Notes: generated by a model not told the origin, from the letters alone. Counted from the stretch's first letter, positions 7,856 through 16,838 are shown. The stretch is DNA of 61,765 nucleotides from an uncultured Eubacteriales bacterium (GCA_959602365.1 CAUGSS010000014.1:1-61765), one strand, 5' to 3'. Program-made: numbers and translations.

Positions 7856-8686
7856 TCACGCCTCCTGTGGGGCGGTGTAGTGCTCCGCCGCATAGAGATA
7901 CTGCGCCTCAAAGGCGGCGATGGCCCGGCGGCTGACCCCGCGGAAGGGCAGCAGCATATCGAAGGCGTGGAATCCGGAGGGATACACATCCACCCGGGCG
8001 GGTATGCCCTCCTGCTGCAGGGCGTGGATGTAGGACAATGTCTCACAGTAGAAGGGCTCCCGGTCGCCCACAAAGGTATAGGCGGGCGGCAGCCCCGCCC
8101 AGCTGACCGCCCGGGCCGGGACGGCGTAGGCAGGAGGGGTGCCCGCCACCTCCCGAAGATACAGCTTCCAGGCCGCATGGTTTCGCCTGGTGTTCCAGGA
8201 GAGGCCGTGGTTGTCCCGGGAGGAATCGGTGTCCCGGTCATCCAGCATGGGATAGAGCGGCATTTGAAAGGCGATGTTGATTTCCCCCCTGTCCCGGGCA
8301 TAGAGACAGAGGGCGGCCGTCAGGCCGCCTCCGGCGCTTTCGCCGCCCACCATGAGCTTGCTGTCGCTGCAGCCCAGGGCTTCGGACTGGTCCTTCAGAT
8401 AGCGCAGGGCGGCATAGCAGTCCTCCAGGGCGGCGGGATAGGGGGCCTGGCCGGCCAGGCGGTACTCCGGGGCCACCACGACAGCGCCGTATTTCCTGAC
8501 CAGGGGAAGGGCCCGGGAGATATATACCATTTCGGCCATGCCCAGGGCATATCCCCCTCCGTGGAGCCAGAGAATCCCCGGCGTCTGTTCCCGGGGCTTC
8601 GCGCTGGCAGAGGGGCGCAGAATCAGCAGCTTCATCTCTCCGCCCGGGGAGGGGATCCTTCGCTTTTCCACCGTATAGTTCTTCAT
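7856..8686 (-). CDS. alpha/beta hydrolase, hormone-sensitive-lipase type
   Basis: A 276-residue esterase of the HSL/Aes family. The oxyanion-hole motif HGGGYALG (about 42-49), the nucleophile motif GGESAGG and the C-terminal GFHAF containing the likely catalytic His are visible. These enzymes hydrolyse short acyl esters. No signal peptide. It ends 3 bases before the start of the next hydrolase gene, so the two are surely co-transcribed. Confidence 0.88.
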   Translation of the reverse strand: MKNYTVEKRRIPSPGGEMKLLILRPSASAKPREQTPGILWLHGGGYALGMAEMVYISRALPLVRKYGAVVVAPEYRLAGQAPYPAALEDCYAALRYLKDQSEALGCSDSKLMVGGESAGGGLTAALCLYARDRGEINIAFQMPLYPMLDDRDTDSSRDNHGLSWNTRRNHAAWKLYLREVAGTPPAYAVPARAVSWAGLPPAYTFVGDREPFYCETLSYIHALQQEGIPARVDVYPSGFHAFDMLLPFRGVSRRAIAAFEAQYLYAAEHYTAPQEA

Positions 8687-8791
8687 CTGATGTACCTTTC
8701 CGGGCGCGCGGCGGCCGCAAAGATGCGGTCGGAAACGCCCCTCCGTTCCGGGCAGACCCGCCCTTTGCGCAGGTCATGGCCGGGTGTGGCC

Positions 8792-9481
8792 TCAAGTGGA
8801 TGCCTCTTCCCAGGCCCGCAGAGCCGCCAGCTGTTTCTCCGTGTGGAACCAGTGTTCCCCGGCCTCCATCACCGTCAGCTGGGCATGATGGCGGCGGGCA
8901 TACTCCTCCACCGTTTTGCGGGAGATCATGGAGTCCCGGCCGCCGTACAGGATGTAAATGGGGCAGCGCCAGGGATGGACCGGATGGTCCCGCACCCAGC
9001 ACAGATACGCCCAGGACAGGGTCTGACCGGAGGCGGCGGTCACCTGTTTCTGCCGCTGAAGCTGTTCCTGGGTCACGCCGGCCCGGTCCATGCTGTCCAG
9101 AATCAGGCGCTCCATATCCAGGACGGGCGACACCAGCAGGGCCCTGGCCGGCTCTTTCACGGACAGCATGGCAAAATATGCGCCGATGCTGTTGCACCGC
9201 AGGGAGAGGGCGGGCCAGCGGTTGGCCGCCCAGCGGACAACCGCCTGAATTTCCGGCGCCGCCGTCCAGGGGACCGCCTCTTCCGCCAGGCCCTGGCGTG
9301 CGCCATGTCCGGGCAGGTCGATGGATAACACTTGATATCCCTTGGGGCAGACCACCTGGGCAAACGCCTCCCCCTCCTCTTTGCGGCCCATCTGCCCGTG
9401 GAGGAACAGATAGGCCCGGCCTGCAGGCGCTCCATATAAAACCGCCGGTATTCCGCCGATGGAAAAATACGCTGTTTGCAT
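8792..9481 (-). CDS. alpha/beta hydrolase with altered nucleophile elbow
   Basis: A 229-residue alpha/beta hydrolase. It has LHGQMGRKEEGEAF, DLPGHGAR, a GGRDSMI segment holding the likely acid residue and GEHWFH with the likely catalytic His. The nucleophile elbow reads CNSIG instead of the usual GxSxG, the first Gly being Cys; the Ser itself is kept. It belongs to the run of four hydrolase genes and lies 105 bases upstream of the HSL-type gene. The substrate is unknown. Confidence 0.8.
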   Translation of the reverse strand: MQTAYFSIGGIPAVLYGAPAGRAYLFLHGQMGRKEEGEAFAQVVCPKGYQVLSIDLPGHGARQGLAEEAVPWTAAPEIQAVVRWAANRWPALSLRCNSIGAYFAMLSVKEPARALLVSPVLDMERLILDSMDRAGVTQEQLQRQKQVTAASGQTLSWAYLCWVRDHPVHPWRCPIYILYGGRDSMISRKTVEEYARRHHAQLTVMEAGEHWFHTEKQLAALRAWEEAST

Positions 9482-9579
9482 ATCGGTGACGCTCCGCCTT
9501 TCTCAGGTCTTGTTCCGAAGCCGCCCGGAAAATCCTCCGGGGAGGCATGGGCTCTCTGGGGCTGAAGGGATCCCGACCT

Positions 9580-10167
9580 TTATCCTGGTTCGGGACTCCG
9601 GCCGCCGGCCTCATGCCGCCGTATCACGGCCGCAATGGTCTCCGCCGCGATGCGGGAGCCGGTCTCGTTGGGGTGGACGCCGTCGGCGGCGTAGAGGGAT
9701 TGGGTTTCCGACAGCAGATAAAACCGGTGCCCCACATCGGCCAGCAGGGCGCCGTTTTCCCGGGCCGCCCGATGGTATGCCTGGGACAGTTTGCAGGCCA
9801 TCTCGTCGTAGTCCCACCCCTTGGCGGTCAGCGTGTCCCCGCCCTTCTGATAGGCCCAGGTGGCATAGAGCAGGGGAACCCCTCCGTTCTGCCGGATCTG
9901 CTGGCACAGCAGGCGGACACTGTTGAAAAAACTCCGGGGAGAGGTGAGAGGGCCGTGGCTCATCTCCTGGAGCACCACATAGGCCCAGGTTTCCTGCGCG
10001 AGGGCGGCCTGGGTTGCAGCCCCCAGTTTTGTGCCCGGATTCAGATGTTCCGACAGCCGCGCCCCGCCCCGGGTATGGTGAATCACTTCCGCTCCGGTCA
10101 AAGCGGACAGCAGCTGCGGCATCTGGTTGGTAAAGGTAAAGCTGTTTCCCAGCATGAGAATGCGCAT
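9580..10167 (-). CDS. SGNH/GDSL hydrolase
   Basis: A 195-residue SGNH-type esterase. Block I is MLGNSFTFTN (residues 5-14), where the nucleophile Ser follows Gly-Asn rather than the more common Gly-Asp. The C-terminal dyad appears as DGVHPNETG. The start at 10167 is chosen because AAGGAG lies 7 bases upstream and the conserved first strand begins right there; the longer frame to 10488 has no family similarity. A promoter sits at 10201-10229, making this the first gene of the hydrolase run. Confidence 0.85.
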   Translation of the reverse strand: MRILMLGNSFTFTNQMPQLLSALTGAEVIHHTRGGARLSEHLNPGTKLGAATQAALAQETWAYVVLQEMSHGPLTSPRSFFNSVRLLCQQIRQNGGVPLLYATWAYQKGGDTLTAKGWDYDEMACKLSQAYHRAARENGALLADVGHRFYLLSETQSLYAADGVHPNETGSRIAAETIAAVIRRHEAGGRSPEPG

Positions 10168-10200
10168 GGCGTTGCTCCTTGTCCGTTTTCTGTCAGCTTC

Positions 10201-10229
10201 ATTATACATGCTTGCGGGAAAAGGGGCAA
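10201..10229 (-). promoter_or_regulatory. promoter of the hydrolase gene run
   Basis: On the minus strand TTGCCC (10224-10229) and TATAAT (10201-10206) are separated by 17 bases. Transcription would start near 10194, giving a leader of about 27 bases before the ATG at 10167. Confidence 0.65.
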
Positions 10230-10345
10230 GGCGGGAAGGGGCGGCGTGGATACCCGGCGCACGGCCCAGCCTGCGGATCCGGGGCATTATTTGGGCCGCG
10301 GCCAGGGATGCCCCGCTTGGCGGGCAGCGCTGGAAAGAGAGCGGC

Positions 10346-12346
10346 TCAGCCCTGCTCCAGACGCCATCGGATCTCGGAGAGGTCGGATGCCGGTTGGGTG
10401 CAGACACTGTTTTGACAGAGATAATACCAGGCGCCCATCTCCGGGATGGGATAAGCCTCGGTAAAGGGGGCGAGTTTTGCCAGCGCACCTGCCGTCTCCG
10501 GGGTTTTGACCAGCACCGTCAATTCCGGCCGGGAGGCCTCCCGCAGGAAGGCGGACAGTTCCTCCGGGACAGTCCCGGAGGCGCAGATCAGCTGCGCGGA
10601 GGGCCACAGCGCCTCCAGAAACGCCAGCATGGCAAAGCCGTGTCCGGCGGGGTAATCCCGGGCGGCCCCGGCCAGATACGCCAGCTGCAGCTCGGCCGCT
10701 GTCCGCCAGCGGGCCGCCCCGGTGAGGCGGGCCAGACGGGAGAGCACCAGCCCCGCCGCCGAGTTGCCCGAGGGCATGGCCCCGTCATAGCTCTCTTTGC
10801 TCCGGGTGATCAGCTGTTCCCCGTCGGACGCATAGGGATAAAATCCGCCCTGGTCCCAGTCGAAGAACTGCTCCAACAGCCCCTCGGCCAGGCGCTGGGC
10901 CTCGGAAAGATACGTGGTCTGGAAGGTCACGCCATAGAGCTCCAGCAGCCCCCAGGCGCAGAAGGCGTAGTCATCCAACGTCCCGGGGTGAGCCGCCTGC
11001 CCCTGCCGCCATCTGGCCAGCAGGCGGCCGTTTTTGTCCGTGAGGTTTTGCTTCAAAAATGCCGCCGCCCGTTTTGCGGCGTCCAGATAGCGGGGATCCT
11101 TCAGGACCAGCCCCGACCGGGCCAGGGCCGCTGTCATCAGTCCGTTCCATGCGGCAAGCACCTTGTCGTCCCTGGCAAGCTGGGTTCGCTCCAGACGGTA
11201 GACCCGCACCCGCTCCCGCAGGGAGGAGATGCCCTCCGGCTCCTGTTCAACCTGGGGCTGGGCGATCAGGTTGAGTATATGTTTGCCCTCGAAGTTTCCC
11301 GGCCCGGTGACGCCGTACCAGCGGAACAATGCCTCCGCGTCCCTGGGCCCCAGCAGTTTGCTCAACTCGCCGGCAGTAAACGCGTAGTATTTTCCCTCCT
11401 CGCCCTCGCTGTCCGCGTCCTGCCCGCAATAGAAGCCGCCCTGGGGATCCAGCAGCTCCCGCAGGACGTAATCCAGGGTGCGGCGGAGGATCTGCCCATA
11501 GAGGGGGCGCCGGGTCTGCTGATAGGCTTCGGCATAGGCCAGCGCCAGCAGCGCGTTGTCGTAGAGCATTTTCTCAAAATGGGGGATGAGCCACATTTCA
11601 TCGGTGGAGTACCGGGCAAAGCCGCCGCCCACATGGTCGAACAGGCCGCCGCGGTACATTCCCTCCAGAGTCTGTTCCGCCATGGCCAGGGCCCGGGCAT
11701 CCCCGGCGCGCCGGGCGTACCGGATCAGAAAGATCAGATTGTGAGGGGTGGGAAATTTGGGGGCGCGCCCAAAGCCGCCCCAGCGGCCGTCAAAGCTCTG
11801 GGCATAGAGGCCGGCCGCCCGGATGACCAGCGACCGGTCGGGCCGGACGGCGGCACCGGCCTCCTCCGACGCCTTGAGCCGACGGGTCAGCGCCTCTCCG
11901 GCGGCAAGCAGGCTGTCCCGGTCCTCCCACCACAGCTGCGCCGCCTGGTGCAGCAGAGACAGCAGCGCCGGCCTGGGGAGATATGTCCCCGCCCAGAAGG
12001 GCTTTTGTTCCGGCGTGAGCAGCACCGTGAGCGGCCAGCCGCCGGAGCCCGTCATGGCGATGCAGGCGGCCATGTAGACTGCGTCCACATCCGGACGCTC
12101 CTCCCGGTCCACTTTGATGGGAATGAAATTATGGTTGACCAGCTCTGCCACCTGACCATCTTCAAAGGATTCCTGGGCCATGACATGGCACCAGTGGCAG
12201 GTGGAATAGCCGATGCTGAGGAACACCGGTTTGTCCTCCTCCCGCGCGGCCTGAAAGGCCTCGCTCCCCCAGGGGCGCCAGTCCACAGGGTTCTCCCGGT
12301 GTTGGAGCAGATACGGGGATTGTTCAAATTGCAGCCGGTTTGCCAT
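10346..12346 (-). CDS. YyaL/DUF255 thioredoxin-domain protein
   Basis: A 666-residue member of the YyaL/SSP411 family: an N-terminal thioredoxin-like DUF255 domain (about residues 1-160) followed by an alpha/alpha-toroid related to N-acylglucosamine epimerases and glycosidases. Family hallmarks are SPYLLQHRENPVDW, GYSTCHWCHVM with the CHWC redox-like motif, and GGGFARYSTDEMW. The start at 12346 has an AAAGGAGG site; a longer frame exists but lacks support. The molecular role of this widespread family is not settled. It appears monocistronic. Confidence 0.92.
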   Translation of the reverse strand: MANRLQFEQSPYLLQHRENPVDWRPWGSEAFQAAREEDKPVFLSIGYSTCHWCHVMAQESFEDGQVAELVNHNFIPIKVDREERPDVDAVYMAACIAMTGSGGWPLTVLLTPEQKPFWAGTYLPRPALLSLLHQAAQLWWEDRDSLLAAGEALTRRLKASEEAGAAVRPDRSLVIRAAGLYAQSFDGRWGGFGRAPKFPTPHNLIFLIRYARRAGDARALAMAEQTLEGMYRGGLFDHVGGGFARYSTDEMWLIPHFEKMLYDNALLALAYAEAYQQTRRPLYGQILRRTLDYVLRELLDPQGGFYCGQDADSEGEEGKYYAFTAGELSKLLGPRDAEALFRWYGVTGPGNFEGKHILNLIAQPQVEQEPEGISSLRERVRVYRLERTQLARDDKVLAAWNGLMTAALARSGLVLKDPRYLDAAKRAAAFLKQNLTDKNGRLLARWRQGQAAHPGTLDDYAFCAWGLLELYGVTFQTTYLSEAQRLAEGLLEQFFDWDQGGFYPYASDGEQLITRSKESYDGAMPSGNSAAGLVLSRLARLTGAARWRTAAELQLAYLAGAARDYPAGHGFAMLAFLEALWPSAQLICASGTVPEELSAFLREASRPELTVLVKTPETAGALAKLAPFTEAYPIPEMGAWYYLCQNSVCTQPASDLSEIRWRLEQG

Positions 12347-12942
12347 GGGATGTTCCTCCTTTGACCGGGCGGCGTGTCGCCGCCCGGCTTGTTCCATCGG
12401 CCGCCGCTCCGGGCTCCCGACTGTCCTCCCGGGGCGTCAGGGACGGCGCCCCGGGCCCTGCGGCCCGAGGGGCGTTGGGCCGCCGCCGGATTTCGCCGGG
12501 AGCGGCGTGCCTTTGGCCCGGGGGATAGAAAACGAACCCTGGGATTTTCCCGGCGGGGGTTCCGGGCCGCCCGGTCAGCCTGGAGCGGTCAGCAATAGTC
12601 TGTGTATTTGCGGGAGGATTATCACCCCCCTTGCCTCCGCTCCCACAGAAAGGGGCGCCGGATCTGGAAGGATATCAGGTCGGCCCTGGGCCATCCGGCC
12701 GGAACGCCGCTGCCAGGGGCGGGAACTCCCGGTCCATGATGGCCGTGGGCCATCCGGGGGATGCCGGGCGCGCGGGGGAGAGGAAAGCAATACACCCGCT
12801 GCGTTCTGGATGTGCAGAGGCAACGGGTGTGGTATTTGCGGCGTATAGGGGATAGAGGTTACATCTCAACCCTGTGTGAGTTCAGTCCGGTATGGCTGAG
12901 GGATAAGGGCGTTGCATGGATGGGGGGCGGCGGGCGGAGCAA
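12347..12942. other. gene-poor stretch
   Basis: About 600 bases of GC-rich sequence without a supportable gene. Several short overlapping open frames on both strands lack ribosome sites and family features. Near 12789-12837 an imperfect inverted repeat (AATAC-ACCCG against CGGGT-GTATT) could form the 3' hairpin of the minus-strand Crp/Fnr transcript, but no clear T tract follows. Confidence 0.5.
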
Positions 12943-13602
12943 TCATCCGTCCTGCAGCGCCTCCAGCTTTCCCATGTCCAGGATGGTCACCATGCCCCGG
13001 GACAGCTTTACCATGCCCTCGCTTTGAAAATAGCGCAGCATCCGGGTAATCACCTCCCGGTGGGAGCCCAGGTGGTTGGCGATGTTCTCGTGGGTGAGCT
13101 TCAGCTGACAGCTCCCCTCGATGGAGGCCTCCTCCAGCAGAAAGGCGGCCAGGCGCTTGTCCAGGCTCTTCCACATGACCTGCTCCATCAGCCACATGAC
13201 TTCGGAGAACCGGCCGGCCATTAACTCGCCGGTGTAATTGGAGACGGCGACGGACTGTTCCATGAGGCGCTGGTAGACCTCCGAGGGGATGACCCAAAGC
13301 TCGGTGTCCTTCTCCGCCGCAATGGTCACATCGAACTGGATGGAGCGCATAATGCAGGAGGCGGAGAACAGGCACATATCCCGGTCAAACAGCCGGTAAA
13401 TGGTGATCTCCCGCCCCTCGTCCGAGAGGATATAGGCCCGAAGCTGGCCCGATTTCACCAACAGGAGACCGGTGCAGTCCATATCTCCATTGTGCAGGAC
13501 CGTCCCCTTTGCCACGGTGCGGAGCATGAGCGCGCTCAGAAGCTGGTCCTGCTGGTCTTGGTTCAGTTTGTCCCAGATGGGGAAGTAGTCCTGAAAGGTC
13601 AT
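12943..13602 (-). CDS. Crp/Fnr family transcriptional regulator
   Basis: A 219-residue Crp/Fnr regulator: an N-terminal cyclic-nucleotide-binding-type beta barrel (residues about 20-125), a dimerisation helix, and a C-terminal winged helix-turn-helix with LTHENIANHLGSHREVITRMLRYF (about 168-191). There is no N-terminal Cys cluster of the Fnr Fe-S type, but the barrel has Cys residues near CLFSASCIM. It is divergent from trxA-trxB, with a Crp-like palindrome in the shared intergenic region, so regulation of thioredoxin genes is likely. The effector is unknown. Confidence 0.92.
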   Translation of the reverse strand: MTFQDYFPIWDKLNQDQQDQLLSALMLRTVAKGTVLHNGDMDCTGLLLVKSGQLRAYILSDEGREITIYRLFDRDMCLFSASCIMRSIQFDVTIAAEKDTELWVIPSEVYQRLMEQSVAVSNYTGELMAGRFSEVMWLMEQVMWKSLDKRLAAFLLEEASIEGSCQLKLTHENIANHLGSHREVITRMLRYFQSEGMVKLSRGMVTILDMGKLEALQDG

Positions 13603-13713
13603 CCCGCGTCCCTCCTCGTCGTGTGTCCAGTATAGAGGACTGGGCGGTTACTGTCAACTGCGGCGGGGCCGCCGGAGGGGGAGAGAGGCGTCTGTGGCCC
13701 GTTTTCCTGTCTG

Positions 13714-13728
13714 TGTGATATCGTCACA
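13714..13728. promoter_or_regulatory. candidate Crp/Fnr operator
   Basis: TGTGATATCGTCACA: TGTGA and TCACA arms around five bases. Its centre at 13721 is about 41 bases upstream of the predicted trxA transcription start, the position of class II activator sites for this family. Confidence 0.6.
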
Positions 13729-13749
13729 GAAAAAAACCGGATATCGGGA

Positions 13750-13755
13750 TATACT
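13750..13755 (+). promoter_or_regulatory. -10 box of the trxA-trxB promoter
   Basis: TATACT lies 32 bases before the trxA start. The -35 region (about 13727-13732, CACAGA) is poor, as expected for an activator-dependent promoter, and the Crp-like palindrome overlaps it. Confidence 0.55.
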
Positions 13756-13787
13756 AAGGCCAGACAATGAGAAAGGAGCTGACCGAT

Positions 13788-14111
13788 ATGGCGGCCATCA
13801 ATATCAACACACAACAGTTTCAGCAGATGATCCAGGGGGACAGGCCTGTCCTGGTAGATTACTGGGCGCCCTGGTGCGGCTACTGCCGCCGGATCGGGCC
13901 CTCCTATGAGAAGCTCGCCGACGAGTACGGTGACCGCGTTGCGGTGACAAAAATCAATATCGACGCGGAAGCCCTGCTGGCCGAGGCGGAACAGATTGAG
14001 GTGATTCCCACCCTGGTCCTGTATCGGGACGGGAAGGCGGTGGACTCCATCGTCAATCCGGAATCCAAGGCGGCGATGGAACGATTCCTGCGGGAGGCCC
14101 TGGCCAAGTAA
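13788..14111 (+). CDS. trxA: thioredoxin
   Basis: A 107-residue thioredoxin with the active site WCGYC (residues 29-33), one residue different from the classical WCGPC, and the conserved cis-Pro segment VIPTLVLY. It reduces protein disulfides in the cytoplasm and is recharged by thioredoxin reductase. The ATG at 13788 is chosen over an in-frame ATG at 13767 because AAAGGAG sits 9 bases upstream of it. The reductase gene follows 17 bases later, forming a two-gene operon under likely Crp/Fnr-type control. Confidence 0.93.
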   Translation: MAAININTQQFQQMIQGDRPVLVDYWAPWCGYCRRIGPSYEKLADEYGDRVAVTKINIDAEALLAEAEQIEVIPTLVLYRDGKAVDSIVNPESKAAMERFLREALAK

Positions 14112-14128
14112 GTAAGGAGGCGATACCC

Positions 14129-15058
14129 ATGGGCGACAGGCATGTCTATGATATGATCGTGATTGGCGGCGGCCCGGGCGGTTATACGGCGGCCCTCTAT
14201 GCGGCCCGGGCCGGGCTGGACACCCTGGTGCTGGAGAAGCTTTCGGCGGGCGGGCAGATGGCCCTGACGGAGCAGATCGACAACTACCCTGGATATGAGG
14301 ACGGGATCGACGGCTTCACGCTGGCGGAGAAGATGCAGCGGCAGGCGGAGCGGTTCGGCGCAAAGACCGGGTATGTCCAGGTGGAGCGCATGGATCTCAC
14401 CGCCGTGCCCAAGGTATTGCAGACCAGCGAGGGCGCTTTTTACAGCAGAACAGTGGTGCTGGCCACCGGAGCCAATCCCAGAGAGCTGGGGCTTGCGGGA
14501 GAGGCCGCGCTGACCGGCCGGGGCGTGGCCTACTGTGCCGCCTGCGACGGCATGCGCTACAGGGGCAGGACGGTGGCCGTGGTGGGCGGCGGCAACTCCG
14601 CCGCCGCCGATGCGCTGCTGCTGAGCCGCATTGCGGAAAAGGTCATCCTGATCCACCGGCGGGATAAGCTGCGGGCCACCCAGGTTTACCATGCGCCGCT
14701 GATGCAGGCGGGGAATGTGGAGTTCTGGTGGAACACCACGGTGACCGAGCTGCTCCACGGGGACAAATTGACCGGCCTTCGGCTGAGGGATGTGAATACC
14801 GGAGCAGAGACAACGCTGCCCTGTGACGGCGTGTTTGTCAGCGTGGGCAGAAAGCCGGCCACAGAGCTGGCGGAGGGCCAGCTGGAGCTGGATTGCGGCG
14901 GCTATGTGGCGGCGGACGAGACCACAAGGACCAATGTCCCCGGCGTCTACGCGGTGGGTGATGTGAGGACGAAACCCCTGCGCCAGGTGGTGACCGCTGT
15001 GGCCGACGGGGCTGTGGCAGTCCATATGGCGGAGGAATACCTGGCGGAAGATAGCTGA
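14129..15058 (+). CDS. trxB: thioredoxin reductase / FAD-dependent oxidoreductase
   Basis: A 309-residue low-molecular-weight thioredoxin reductase. The FAD-binding GGGPGG is at 13-18, the redox-active CAAC at 136-139, the pyridine-nucleotide GGGNSAA at 153-159, and the C-terminal FAD motif GVYAVGDVRTKPLRQ is present. It passes electrons from NAD(P)H to the thioredoxin encoded just upstream. The binding region HRRDKLRA contains HRRxxxRA, often linked to NADPH preference. Strong AGGAGG ribosome site. Confidence 0.93.
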   Translation: MGDRHVYDMIVIGGGPGGYTAALYAARAGLDTLVLEKLSAGGQMALTEQIDNYPGYEDGIDGFTLAEKMQRQAERFGAKTGYVQVERMDLTAVPKVLQTSEGAFYSRTVVLATGANPRELGLAGEAALTGRGVAYCAACDGMRYRGRTVAVVGGGNSAAADALLLSRIAEKVILIHRRDKLRATQVYHAPLMQAGNVEFWWNTTVTELLHGDKLTGLRLRDVNTGAETTLPCDGVFVSVGRKPATELAEGQLELDCGGYVAADETTRTNVPGVYAVGDVRTKPLRQVVTAVADGAVAVHMAEEYLAEDS

Positions 15059-15200
15059 GCGGAAGATGCGTTTATTCCAGAAGCTTTATGGTGGTTTGCA
15101 GTGTTTTTTCATGCTCTCCACTCGGTATGCAGTGCTTTTTCGTGCGCTTAATCCGCTGCTTCTAAAACTTTCCAGCGCTGACTGCAGTCAGATATGGGCG

Positions 15201-15254
15201 AAAAACGCTTCCCGGCCAGGGACGGCAGGTGTCTGCCGGTCCCGGCCGGGAAGC
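15201..15254 (-). terminator. intrinsic terminator between convergent genes
   Basis: A long hairpin (15207-15254; 11-bp outer and 6-bp inner stem separated by a small internal loop) followed on the minus strand by GTTTTT (15201-15206). It terminates the esterase gene; on the plus strand AAGCCTTTT follows, so it may also serve trxB. Confidence 0.8.
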
Positions 15255-15312
15255 AAGCCTTTTCCGGGTGGCGGGCGCATCCTTTTTCACGCGCGATACA
15301 AAAAACTGCCCG

Positions 15313-15987
15313 CTATCTGCCCAGCAGCCATTGGATGCCTGCCGCCGTCCGCTCCACTGCCTGGACAAAATGATTGCCGGGATTCAGCTGAAACACGGTG
15401 TCGATGCCGTGGTCCTGGTAAAAGGCCCGGATTTCCTCGGTATTCTCCCGGACTGGTTTCAGAACCGGGTTGCGGGTCCTGGCCTCCTTGTCCCCCAGGG
15501 AGAAGTAGATGCAGTCCGGCCGGCGCTTCGGCTCGTGGGAAAAGGCGTATTCCTTGAAATCAGGAAACCACAGGGAGCCGGATATACACCCCACCCGGGA
15601 AAACAGATCGGTCTGATAGATGGCGTACAGGGCAAACAGCCCTGCCAGCGAGTACCCGGCGATTCCGCGCCATGCAGGAGGACCGGGCAGCCCTGCTTCT
15701 GCCTTCGGCAGAATCTCCTCTGCCAATAGCCGCAGGTAGTCGTCCGCCCCTCCGGTAAAGGGCTCACCTTTCCGGAACGCCGCCGGGCTGTCCCATGGGG
15801 CCATGTCCCGGTTCCAGTCCAAACCGCTGATTGCCACCAGCGTAAACGGTGGGCACCCGGCCGTCCGGGCGGCTTGCAAGACTTTCTGCCCCTCTCCGGA
15901 GGAAGTGTTGAGATAAATCACCGGTGCCCCGGGTGCGGCACCGGGAAAGACGGATACGCGTTTGCCCTCTGTTGTCAAGATGTTCAT
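15313..15987 (-). CDS. alpha/beta hydrolase (esterase D-like)
   Basis: A 224-residue serine esterase in the esterase D / putative acyl-esterase group. The nucleophile elbow is GYSLAG, the likely acid lies near SLGDKEAR, and the catalytic His is in NPGNHF near the C-terminus. The family includes S-formylglutathione hydrolases and siderophore esterases; its substrate here is unknown. The ATG at 15987 with AGGTGA 8 bases upstream is preferred to a GTG four codons earlier. No signal peptide. Confidence 0.8.
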   Translation of the reverse strand: MNILTTEGKRVSVFPGAAPGAPVIYLNTSSGEGQKVLQAARTAGCPPFTLVAISGLDWNRDMAPWDSPAAFRKGEPFTGGADDYLRLLAEEILPKAEAGLPGPPAWRGIAGYSLAGLFALYAIYQTDLFSRVGCISGSLWFPDFKEYAFSHEPKRRPDCIYFSLGDKEARTRNPVLKPVRENTEEIRAFYQDHGIDTVFQLNPGNHFVQAVERTAAGIQWLLGR

Positions 15988-16248
15988 GTCTGGGGTCACC
16001 TGGCTTCTGCTTGGCGGAGTTCAATGTGTTTCTGCACTGCACTTCACACTCATTGTACAACACCGAACTGTAGTCTGCAATGCCAGGGATGGCTCCTGAT
16101 AGGTGAGAGGATGAGGCGGGTGAATCTTAACTGAGAATCTATTTTGCAGGAGAATTAAAAATATCATTTTATCTTGCGAAAGGCCGCCGAATATCGTATG
16201 ATGAACCTGTAAGAGATGTACCGTAAATTGCCGGAGGAGGTGCTGAGA

Positions 16249-16734
16249 ATGAGTATCCAAGAGGCTCTGCTTACAATGTTTACCGACGATCCCATCAACT
16301 GGATCAAATGGGCGGTCGTATTTGCGATCCTGATTGGGGGCTATGTCATCGCGGTGCCGCTCTACAAAAAAGTCTCCCGCGGCGTGAGTTGGGAGCGGAA
16401 GCGGGATGTCGCAAAGAGCAGGGGACATGTCATCAAAGCGTCTTTGATGGACAAGCACCCCTCCGGCGAGGTATCCCGCTACAACTGGCGCGCTGTCTAT
16501 CGCTACACAGTCGAAGGCGAAGAGCGGCAGTATACTGCCTTTTTCAAGCACCCGGCGACGCCGCCGCTGTACCTGTCGCTCTATTACCTTGATGACCCCG
16601 AAAAGCCATTTTCCTGCGAGGAGTACCACTACCAAAATCACAAGGCGCTGATCCTGTTCCCGGTCATTTTCCTGCCCTGGATTCTGGCTGGCATTGCCCT
16701 TGTCCTCCTGGGCGTAGACCTATCTGGGTTTTAA
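16249..16734 (+). CDS. small membrane protein of unknown function
   Basis: I do not recognise this 161-residue protein. It has a hydrophobic segment at about residues 20-37, a soluble central part (VIKASLMDKHPSG... SRYNWRAVYRYTVEGEE) that looks like a small beta-rich domain, and a second hydrophobic segment near the C-terminus. The arrangement recalls DUF3592-type membrane proteins, but this is only an impression. The ATG at 16249 follows GGAGGAGG. It converges on the XRE membrane regulator and shares a terminator with it. Base composition is less GC-rich than its neighbours. Confidence 0.7.
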   Translation: MSIQEALLTMFTDDPINWIKWAVVFAILIGGYVIAVPLYKKVSRGVSWERKRDVAKSRGHVIKASLMDKHPSGEVSRYNWRAVYRYTVEGEERQYTAFFKHPATPPLYLSLYYLDDPEKPFSCEEYHYQNHKALILFPVIFLPWILAGIALVLLGVDLSGF

Positions 16735-16752
16735 AATGCATAACGGTCCCCG

Positions 16753-16804
16753 GACGCTAAAAAGAGGTTGGTATCAAGATGTGATACCGACCTCTTTTTG
16801 CGTC
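16753..16804. terminator. bidirectional intrinsic terminator
   Basis: A long stem (GACGC with GCGTC outside, AAAAAGAGGTTGGTATCA with its complement inside, one G-U) around an AGAT loop. T and A tracts on either side serve both the plus-strand membrane gene and the minus-strand XRE gene. Confidence 0.9.
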
Positions 16805-16838
16805 AAGTGCCTCTGTATAACAAAAGAATAACGGTGCT

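Noticed and set aside
10127..12364. A 745-residue open frame on the plus strand
   Set aside because: It is the antisense shadow of the YyaL/DUF255 gene in GC-rich DNA; the minus frame has clear family motifs and a ribosome site.
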